Origin: Albugo candida
Lineage: Eukaryota > Oomycota > Peronosporomycetes > Albuginales > Albuginaceae
DNA: 64,000 nt
Assembly: GCA_905220665.1 (NCBI GenBank)
Contig: CAJNAR010000153.1
Span: 124,001-188,000 of the forward strand
Direction of reading: 5' to 3'
Shown here: positions 56,201 to 64,000 of the stretch, piece after piece
Layout: the number at the start of each line of letters is the position of its first letter
Position numbering within the stretch: the first letter of the stretch is position 1
Program-made: the position numbers and the translations under genes
The notes under the pieces: generated by a model
What the model saw: only the letters and a program-made list of their open reading frames with translations
Databases searched by the model: none
Told to the model about the DNA's origin: nothing

Positions 56201-57484
56201 CTAAAGCTGATAAAAGCTGCCGTACGGCATGTAATCCTGATAGGCATAGGCGATGGCTCCTGCTGACAACAGATTTTCTTGTTGCAGAATAGCGACAACT
56301 GCGCGTATATCGACTCCGCTGTTATCACACACCATTTTATTCGCCGTGCCACAATTATGCAACGCGACGACGTGACCATCGCTTATGGAGACTACTGGAG
56401 ATCCTGAAGCTCCAATCGCTGTGTCGATATTGTACACAACACGACCTTCCCCGCAGCTTGTTTTTTGCTCAATAGCTTCTATTTTGGTTAATTGATTATA
56501 GTCGTCAGTGATGGCGATACGTTTTGCATATCCGTGGGGATGTTGAGGAATGAAGACATTCTCACCAACTAGAGCTCCAGAGACACGCATTTTATAGTGA
56601 CCGAATGCTGACAGATCAAGGCTCAGATCCAGCTGAAGAAGGGTGAAATCATAGTATTTATTCGTCGTCAAAAGGATGGTGCTTGAGGCAATTTGTATTC
56701 CAGGACATCCGCCAGCTACGTGACATTCGTCTTGGCAAGACACACTTTCCGCACCAAATTCCACATCGACATTTCCGGCTTCGTGTGGGGAGTTGATACA
56801 GTGTTCGTTGGTCATGAGCTGATTGCTAGGGCCTACCAACCAGCCCGTGCATGCCTTTTTTCCGTTGATAAGAAGTCGAGCTACAGGGAGACTATGTGTG
56901 TATAATCTTCCCCACACTGGATCATTCTGAAAGCACCGGACAGGCTGACTATTATCCACTCCACATACAGAAGATGTTGTTGCACGGCCGCGACTAAATG
57001 CGTACTTGTCGATTTTGAATCCATATGATGTGATATTCCGATGATCAATCTCATCCTCAATTGCTTCCAGCACACTTGTTCGAAGTGTCGTTGCTCCCAT
57101 GAAGGGTACATACTCTATAATTGCCGAATCGCCTCTGATCATGCTGGAATAAAAGCCATCGACATGAAGCCCAAGATCACTTCGACCCAGGCCAGTATAG
57201 ACGTGTGATGTGGAATTGTCTGGACTTCGTACAATGACCGCATCACCGTCACGTAATTGGAACTCTTTGAAGTGGATGGAGATATAATGCGAGCCTTTGT
57301 GACTGATCGTATGAAGCCTTGTCAATGGCTGCTCGTATTTGAGATCCATTTCGAATGAATGGACCTGGTCCTGACCGATCATTGTCGACACGATATCCGT
57401 GATCATCCAACTGCACATGACGAGCGCTTTTGCCACCATCTTGCGCGTCGTGTAAATCGATTTGCTGCCGGTATTATAGATCAT
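56201..57484 (-). CDS. PA-clan (trypsin/V8-like) secreted serine protease
   Basis: 427 residues, intronless. A hydrophobic N-terminal segment after a short basic lead (TTRKMVAKALVMCSWMITDIV) may be a signal peptide or anchor, with the ATG at residue 16 as a possible start. A ~150-residue beta-rich region (CUB-like: LHTISHKGSHYISIHF, VIVRSPDNSTS) precedes the catalytic domain. Triad motifs: His in LMTNEHCI, Asp in YYDFTLLQLD, Ser in GASGSPVVS, all intact. Paired Cys (CQDECHVAGGCPG) fit a secreted, disulfide-bonded enzyme. The nearest group I recognise is the glutamyl endopeptidase/V8-like set; cleavage preference is unknown. In a plant-pathogenic oomycete it could act outside the cell; this is inference. 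Confidence 0.83.
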   Translation of the reverse strand: MIYNTGSKSIYTTRKMVAKALVMCSWMITDIVSTMIGQDQVHSFEMDLKYEQPLTRLHTISHKGSHYISIHFKEFQLRDGDAVIVRSPDNSTSHVYTGLGRSDLGLHVDGFYSSMIRGDSAIIEYVPFMGATTLRTSVLEAIEDEIDHRNITSYGFKIDKYAFSRGRATTSSVCGVDNSQPVRCFQNDPVWGRLYTHSLPVARLLINGKKACTGWLVGPSNQLMTNEHCINSPHEAGNVDVEFGAESVSCQDECHVAGGCPGIQIASSTILLTTNKYYDFTLLQLDLSLDLSAFGHYKMRVSGALVGENVFIPQHPHGYAKRIAITDDYNQLTKIEAIEQKTSCGEGRVVYNIDTAIGASGSPVVSISDGHVVALHNCGTANKMVCDNSGVDIRAVVAILQQENLLSAGAIAYAYQDYMPYGSFYQL

Positions 57485-58346
57485 CTTTGCCTACAGGGTT
57501 ATTGAGAAAGAGTGATAATGAAGTTGAGGCATTTCGCGCAAGCGACGGAATCGTTAAATCATTGCAAAGTGCCGTGTAATTATGTCTGTTTGCATCGATT
57601 GGCGATTTGGTAGCACCGTCAATTGTATCGGACTGACGACGATCGATGGCAAATGATTCGCAGAAATTTTAAAATAGAGTAGAAACCGATACAAATTCAA
57701 TTAAATTCGTCGCGTTGTGCAGCCCGCAGAACGCAAATTGGATTCTCATGCAAAATGTCTCACAAAGTGACAACAGTTTTTTTTTCTACAGTCTTCAGCC
57801 TTTCATTACGAATGGCAAGCTCGTATTCAATTAGTCACATCAAATCATCGCTTAAAAATCAATTGAAGCTCCTCGCGAAGAGCTTCAATGTAATATAAGT
57901 AAACTAAGTAAAAATAATTAATAGTGCCAAAGCTGGCGTCCGAAGTGTAGCTCAGTTGGTAGACGAATACTATATTGTCGAAGCTAAAGCGGCACATCTG
58001 TTAGCACACTCCACGGGTGAGCTGAAGCGTGCAGCACCCGCATATAGCGATTACATATACTCAGGGCGTAGCGCCAGCTTATAGAGACGGGCCTCGACAG
58101 CTTCTATTCATTGGTTTATACGATATGCTTTTGCTATAGTTTTTTGTCATAAAAACCAAAAGCGTTGATTACGCGCGTAAAATATGCACAACGTCATTCG
58201 TATGTTACATACCTGAGACCCCAAACTCGATTCTTTCGAGTTGGGAGTATAGAGCAGTAATAATCGTGTTACAAATTATAGAAACATATGGCGTGCTTCG
58301 AAAACCAGTAAGTAGCACAGCGCCAAGTCTTTGATCACTCGAACGG
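57485..58346. other. Intergenic with tRNA-like A-box remnant and hairpin
   Basis: About 860 bp without a gene. At 57948-57963 tagctcagttggtaga matches a tRNA D-arm/A box, but no T-arm (GGTTCGA) or closing acceptor stem follows, so no intact tRNA. At 58219-58245 cccaaactcga-ttctt-tcgagttggg can fold as a hairpin with one bulge. Possibly a tRNA-derived SINE relic. Confidence 0.35.
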
Positions 58347-59114
58347 ATGCAACTACAGCAGCAGGAAGGTCAAACTTCTGCGGTATCTACAGCTACTATC
58401 ATACGTTTTCAACGGGCAGAACACATTCTGGAAGAGATTGCCCACGAGTATGCAGCAAAACGCGCAGCTGGACTTGTGCCCACACTACCAGTGCCAGCAA
58501 GGACCTTGTTATGGCAAGAAATCGCCGATAAATCGCATGTTCGAAATGGAGTTCGAGGAAAGTGTGTGTACGGACGAGACACAACCACCCTTTGTGCATG
58601 TACCGAATTTGTGAGGCACAAAAGTCACAATGGCACGGATGAAGAAGCGCAACCTTGTGAGGATTGCGGGCACGGAGGTCCGTGGCATCGTATTGTGGGA
58701 AGCCAGAACCTTGCACGAGTTGGCTCAGCCATATCCAATTGTGAGTCGTCAAGGGCGTCAATGGACTTTGAAGAACTGAGCTTTTCAAATTTATCTGAAG
58801 ACAGTACGTGTCAGTTGGACATAGAGAATCAAGACGATATGCTACAAGCATGCATTGATGAGCAAAAAAACACTGAACGACCATGGACACGAGACACCAA
58901 AAATACCTTTTCGACAGGCAGATGGACGACAAAGACTTCTCAGGCAACTTGGAACTCGAATAAGAGCAACCAAAGAACTCTTACTCCGAAAAAAAATGTT
59001 AATAAGTGGTCTAATGACAAACTGGACAGGTTATTGCAGGTCATTCAAGACCTCAGAGCCACCGGTCTGTCTGAATGTGACATTGAGGAGCAATTGCGTC
59101 GCGAATTTGAATAG
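58347..59114 (+). CDS. Unknown protein with Cys/His zinc-like motif
   Basis: 255 residues from an ATG, intronless. The N-terminal ~55 residues are helical (FQRAEHILEEIAHEYAAKRAAG). A Cys/His-rich part at ~85-125 reads CACTEFVRHKSH then CEDCGHGGPWHRI; the spacing CxC...HxxxH...CxxCGH suggests one zinc site and slightly resembles the Cys-rich pattern of the FAM221 family. An acidic Ser-rich middle and a C-terminal charged helix (SNDKLDRLLQVIQDLRATG, CDIEEQLRREFE) follow. I do not assign a function. Composition and length make it a likely real gene. Confidence 0.65.
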   Translation: MQLQQQEGQTSAVSTATIIRFQRAEHILEEIAHEYAAKRAAGLVPTLPVPARTLLWQEIADKSHVRNGVRGKCVYGRDTTTLCACTEFVRHKSHNGTDEEAQPCEDCGHGGPWHRIVGSQNLARVGSAISNCESSRASMDFEELSFSNLSEDSTCQLDIENQDDMLQACIDEQKNTERPWTRDTKNTFSTGRWTTKTSQATWNSNKSNQRTLTPKKNVNKWSNDKLDRLLQVIQDLRATGLSECDIEEQLRREFE

Positions 59115-59713
59115 AAGCTCATCAGTGTACATTGGCATAGATGCACAACCTGCTGATTAGAGATATATGGGAGCAATAAGCATCGATATACTCGGGTCTA
59201 CCGTTCTGGGGTAGCGTTTGAGATAGCTTGCATCAAACGGGAATGTCGTGGTCCAAGAGCCCAGATAAGCATTTATCAAAGCTGTGTAATTGAATGATTA
59301 AGACAGAACGGGCATGGAACACGAGGTCTCTGCAATGATTACACCGTCCTCACGCTCATGAACTGGTAATTCGTACCATAGAAAAGTTCTTCGTCACGTT
59401 TATTCCCATAACAAGCTAGGTCAATGTTGGGCGTCTGCAAAGCTCTAGAGACTTAAGTTAATAAAGATTTTGCATCGAGTAGGTTCCAGCTGTTTTCTTC
59501 AGGTCGAGTCGCTTCACATTCAACGTACAATCCCGTAATGATCGTCTACATCGCCTTAGTTCACATCAGCAGCGTTGCATAGTCTAGAAGAACAGGTTGG
59601 TAATCCTCACACAATGTGTATAAGACCCTCGTGATCTTCGGCGACGTTCTTGTCTTTTACTTGCAAAATGTCTACAAGAAATTTGCCGATTTCTTACGAT
59701 ATAGTACCGTGTG
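59115..59713. other. Intergenic, nothing recognised
   Basis: About 600 bp between two plus-strand genes; no coding signal, repeat or clear promoter box seen. Confidence 0.4.
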
Positions 59714-61660
59714 ATGTACCGCTGCTCTGGTACATCGGCATGCATGGAGATGGAATCGAGCAAAATCGAGTCATATCTACGTCAAGATGAAACCAACATC
59801 GCCACTTATCGAGAACCGAATCAGCTGCTCAAATCTGGTTGTACGAATCGGAGAATACGCAATGAGATCACTAAGATATATCAACAGCTAGAACGGTCTA
59901 ACTCGTTCACATTCTCTGACAATTGGTGATACTATGATCGTTTTTCTCTCAGATTGCGAATAAAAAGCAAATTTCCAGCATTCAGAGAAGTTACGAGTCC
60001 GATGGTTCTCGTGATTGGAAATCATTCGTCAGGGAAATCCACTTTTATTAATCACATTATCGGGCAACCTATCCAAAAATCAGGTCGAGCGCCGACAGAT
60101 TGTAGCTTTACGATCCTCGTCGGGGGAGACCGAGCTCAACGGCTGGATGGATTTGCATTGATGCGGCAAGAGAAAAGCGGATTCAGCAATATCAAACAGA
60201 AATTTGGATCGGATTTTGTATCGCAAGTTGAGATGAAGATCGTTGAGAATAGCAAGTTTTTGAATGACAGTGGTGTGATGCTGGTCGATTCTCCAGGAAT
60301 GATCGATCCTCCAAACGAAGCAGCTTCTCGCACATCAATGGATCGAGGGTACGATTTCTCAGCAGTGGTCGAATGGCTAGCAGGTGAGAACATAGACAGA
60401 ATCTAGCGCAATTTTGTACCAGGCGCTTATTAATTGCTGGGGATTTGGATCAACGATAGATCGGGCAGATGTTGTTTTGGTGATGTTCGATCCGGACAAG
60501 CCTGGAACCACATTTGAAACACTGCATGTGCTGACAACTGGACTGCTAAAGTATTCAAGCAAATTGCTCTTGATCTTGAACAAAGTCGACGATTTTGAGA
60601 CGGTTCATGACTTTGCTCGTGCGTATGGTGCTCTTTGCTGGAATCTGAGCAAGGTCATTCCAAGAAAGGTGAATATAAACTGGCTATTCGGTTACATCCT
60701 CATTGGTCATGCTTTTGTCGTTAGGATCTGCCGTTCATTTATACAATGTACGTACCACGCAGTCTTGACAAGAATGACAGAAATGATGAATCAAAATCGC
60801 GACTGTCCATCCGCCAATGCAGCCCAAAACCATTGGGCACGCATGATGGTGTCGACCTCAAACTTTTGCTTGAAACTGAGTTTGATGGAATAAGAAGTGA
60901 AGTTATGCGTGAAGCAGCCCGAGCTCCCGATCGATCAACCGACGCTATGCTAGACAGTCTCCGAAACACCTCATTGAGGCTCAAGGTGCTTAAAGCCGTT
61001 CCATCTTCTTTATTGTGTACTAAATCATCTTCCATGGTCTCCCTTTAGCTGCATTGCAATCTACTTGAAAAGTGTAAGGATGAATTATCTGATTATATCA
61101 GCTTCTGGGAACGCTGGCGGACGATCGGAGCAGCTGCCGGTATCGGGCTCGTGTTGTTTTATTTAGCCAGAACACTTGGAAAGCCGTCATCAACCAGCAC
61201 TACTCCAATCAAAAATTCCACCCCACCGTCTTCAGTTGCTTGGCAACGAGATTGGGCAGATAAAGTGTCGGAATCCCAGCCAAGGTTTAAATATCTGACA
61301 CTCTTCAAACTCGTTCTTGGGTCGTGTGTTCCCAATGTCGCACTTTGGAGGGTGTCGATGCATCGGATCAAAAGAAAAGAAGAACAAGTACAACGATGGC
61401 TTCCTGGAATTTTCAAGCAATTATGTGCAAAAAGACTGCAGAGATCTGATCGGGAATACTCGCAACTTGCTGCTGTGTGGGGACAAGTACAACCTGACAT
61501 AAATGCTGCATTGGAATCCTCCAGACTCGATGGCTTCCCAGAATTTGACAAAAGCGATATGGACCTTTTGGACAATGTCTTGGACGTCCAAGTACCACGA
61601 TTAGAGCAGTGGGCACAAGACCGTGACGTCAATCACAATAAATCTAATGCTCCTGAATGA
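59714..61660 (+). CDS. Dynamin-like GTPase with membrane segment
   Basis: Five exons, 59714-59895, 59953-60383, 60460-60668, 60725-60985 and 61049-61660, give 564 residues. GTPase motifs: G1 GNHSSGKSTFIN (~90), G2 Thr in APTDCSF, G3 DSPGM, G4 LNKVDD. The spacing fits the dynamin/EHD superfamily (large GTPases) better than Ras-type proteins. A helical domain follows (LLLETEFDGIRSEVM), then a hydrophobic stretch IGAAAGIGLVLFYLAR (~395-410) that could insert into a membrane, and a charged C-terminus. A role in membrane remodelling of an organelle is inferred; no PH domain or GTPase effector domain could be recognised. Start is the first in-frame ATG; a second lies 30 nt later. Intron 2 is 76 nt, the longest in the gene. 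Confidence 0.82.
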
Positions 61661-62025
61661 GTTTTATTACGGCAATTATGCACATCCCTACGATATAACA
61701 TCGTATACAAGGTGGTGGTATTCACTTTTATGTTTGTTGGTAATCACGCAGCCTTGAATCTATTTTGCATCGCTTGCGAGAAGCTTCTACTTTCATTGCG
61801 CTATCATATCCATCATGTAAGCCAATCACCGCACTCATTAATAGGATATCCACCAATCCCGAAGAATCTGCTTCACACAAGAAACGGAAGAGACTGCAGC
61901 CAAAGCCAATAACCTTGCCGATTTTCGCTCCTTTCACAAATTGCATTTGAATTTGACTTAAAGAAGCGCTATCACGACGTACAATATCGCTCATTCAACT
62001 GAATTACACGAATACGACTCGAAAA
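61661..62025. other. Intergenic, nothing recognised
   Basis: About 365 bp between the GTPase gene and the kinesin-14 gene, same strand. Probably the kinesin promoter; no clear box. Confidence 0.4.
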
Positions 62026-64000
62026 ATGGATTCCGAATACCACTCGCAAAAGACAGCGAGGTACACTGGCGGGAATTTGCAAATGACAGGAAATGAACAT
62101 CCGATCCAAATGAAAGAAACTGATTTGAATCACAGTATGCTACAGCGAGAAGGCGATGTACGACGTGAACGCAGCGATATGTCGCGGTATTTCACATGTA
62201 AGACCGATGCAAGGCCCGACAAGCAGCAAAATCATGGATCGAGTTTGGATCTTCCCCGTGATGGAACTGGAAAAGACGATAATGGATCGATGGACAACAT
62301 GGTAAATTATGAATTGGAGCTCTTCGTAAAGAAAGATAAAAGTGAGGATCGCCAATTGACACGAAAGGAACAGCTCTTGGTTTGGCAGCAGAAAAAGGAC
62401 GCTGAGCAGACTAGAAGCTATAAATCGAGTTCTATAACACGGAGGAGGTCTCGTAAAGCACCTCTAAGTTTACAATTCGTAGATCGAAACGAAGCCATTG
62501 AAGCGTCAGAACCACTTCCTCAGCGATGGAAGAATGAGACAAATGAAGTGACTTTTGACTGTAATTCAGCAAATCAGCGAAATGCATATTTGAATACAAA
62601 AGGCGCAACTTTGTCAAAAAAGCATTCGAATAGAAATTTTGGAGCTTCAGCAACTGAATTCAGCACATCTTCTTCGGCAGAGAGCAAATCCTACGGCTAT
62701 GAGGTGCGATGATCCATATTCTTTGCATGCAGCAGCAACATTTCTGACTTTATATTTCATCAAGATGCGAACATTTTCAGATGGACTTAAGCCAGCTTTG
62801 TATAGCGAAAACCATTTGAACGACTCGACGACTTTGACTCACTCGTTCACGAAAACAATGACGTCCGAATTCCTGGCTCGAGATCTCCTGTATGAGCAAA
62901 ATATCTTGAATCTCAGCAGTGAGAAAGAACGCGTCAAATTCTACAAGAAGCGGTACATGGATGCGTACGGTGTCATCGTGCATAGTGCGAAAGAACTGGA
63001 ACGACTTGTTCGGGTTCGTGTGGAACAACGAGATGAGATTCAGGCATTACGATCCAAAGTACAGAAGCAATCGGAGCTGATCGAGACGCTAACTCTACCG
63101 ACTGATGAATTATCGTTGCTGGATGATAGCATGCTGGAGCAAAGTCAGTTAGAAGTGCATCCACGCGAGAAGAAGATCCAAGAGCTGTGTCGGTACATAG
63201 GCACACTCACAAAAGACTTTGAGGAGGTCAAAGAACGTGCAGCAAAAATCCTCCATGAGCGAAATTTATGTGTACGGGAACTGAATCAAATCAAAATGAA
63301 GCACTCATCAATGCAACAAGAAGTCGAACAAATGCGAAATATGTCATCATTATCAAGGTCTGCATACATGGAGCAAGTCCACACTCTTTTAAGGGAAAAA
63401 GAAGCTGTTACGGCGGAAGCTTGTTCACTTAAAGAGAGATTACGAGAGCTGACTGGAAAGCCGGGTGACTCCTGTTTCGAAACTGAGGGCGACCGACGGC
63501 AAGAAAATAGCGATCGGAGGATACTGACAACTCTGGGAAAGGAAGGAATCGAGAGCCTGAGCAATGGTATCGCATCACTTGGTCCAGATTCTAATCTTTC
63601 CAACGCGAATGGCCAAATGTTTCGCAATTCGGAAGCGGAGAATCTGGAAATAAAAATTCAATTAGAGCAGACACGAAAAGAATTGGTCCAATTACGCACA
63701 TCACATGAAAAAACACGACAAGAACTTGATGAGAAGACGTTCAAATTGCAGCAGATTGGAGTCGAGATGCATGAGAAAATTTCAAATTTACAGCAGAATT
63801 TGCATCAAAGTGAGAAGACTCGTCGCCGTTTGCACGACAAAGTCATGGAGCTGAAGGGTAATATTCGAGTGTTCTGTCGTGTGCGCCCATTGTTGGAATG
63901 TGAAAAGGCTTTGTCTGATCAAGAGGATATCTTCCGGTTCCCAGATCGTCAGAGCGAACGTCGTCAGATCGAAATACACGTTTCTTCTCGAGGACGCGTC
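62026..64000 (+). CDS. Kinesin-14 (C-terminal motor), 5' part
   Basis: Two exons are seen, 62026-62703 and 62765 to the window edge (61 nt intron, phase 0); the 3' end lies outside. About 638 residues are visible. The first ~226 are polar and low-complexity. Exon 2 encodes a long coiled coil (LARDLLYEQNILNLSSEKER, then RVRVEQRDEIQALRSK, LERTRKEL-type heptads) that leads directly into a kinesin motor starting at LKGNIRVFCRVRPLLE. The neck sequence right before the motor (stalk then LKGNIRVFCRVRP) is diagnostic for minus-end-directed kinesin-14 such as Ncd/Kar3. The P-loop and switches lie beyond the window. Expected role: spindle or microtubule organisation. Confidence 0.9.

Noticed and set aside
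57941..58020. Possible tRNA gene
   Set aside because: Only the D-arm/A box fits. No T-arm sequence and no acceptor pairing.

Overview
This window looks like nuclear DNA of an oomycete, a stramenopile with flagellated spores. Three things point there. Almost every multi-exon gene is cut by very small GT-AG introns, about 46 to 75 nt. Genes are packed tens to a few hundred bases apart on both strands. The protein set is purely eukaryotic: RNA polymerase I largest subunit, FCP1, eIF3h, eIF3k, kinesins and ciliary assembly factors. An Albugo-like white rust is my best guess, but this is inference and no database was searched. All gene models were built by reading frames, splice sites and remembered family motifs; splice junctions were checked for reading phase by hand.

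Layout. 0-3.2 kb: the 3' end of an androglobin-like gene faces a RING-like/zinc-repeat protein. 3.2-5 kb is empty. 5-9 kb: eIF3k and the Pol II CTD phosphatase FCP1, then a three-RRM RNA-binding protein on the other strand. 10.3-14.3 kb: aminopeptidase P and an SGNH/CE2-type esterase in tandem (minus). 14.5-19.2 kb: a LysE-type membrane protein, a head-to-head pair of ciliary genes (CCDC103-like and CFAP97D-like) and a CAAX-protease-like membrane protein. 21-25.3 kb: a translation and ribosome cluster (small basic protein, mS33, MRTO4, eIF3h) with ribulose-phosphate 3-epimerase. 25.4-31.7 kb: a 1465-residue kinesin and a three-part FKBP-TPR-cyclophilin. 32.5-40.7 kb: a TFIIIC90-like protein followed by single-exon RPA1.

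40.7-54.8 kb is the accessory part. Two diverged copies of one inverted-repeat element (383 and 588 bp, about 10 kb apart, same orientation) bracket a Slob/PXK-like pseudokinase, two adjacent broken genes (a subtilisin-like protease and a DUS2-like tRNA-dihydrouridine synthase), an ABCB6/HMT1-like transporter and an unknown protein. 54.8-64 kb: a bZIP with an unusual N-terminal zinc motif and C-terminal alpha/beta domain, a secreted-type PA-clan protease, a zinc-motif protein, a dynamin-like GTPase and the 5' part of a kinesin-14 cut by the window end.

Working together: eIF3k, eIF3h, MRTO4, mS33, RPA1 and the TFIIIC-like protein all serve ribosome production or translation. The CCDC103-like, CFAP97D-like and androglobin-like genes, perhaps with the kinesins, suggest motile flagella. 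The proteases, esterase and LysE-type transporter could serve nutrition or host contact. Several pairs are transcribed head to head from gaps of 110-210 bp, so shared promoters are likely.
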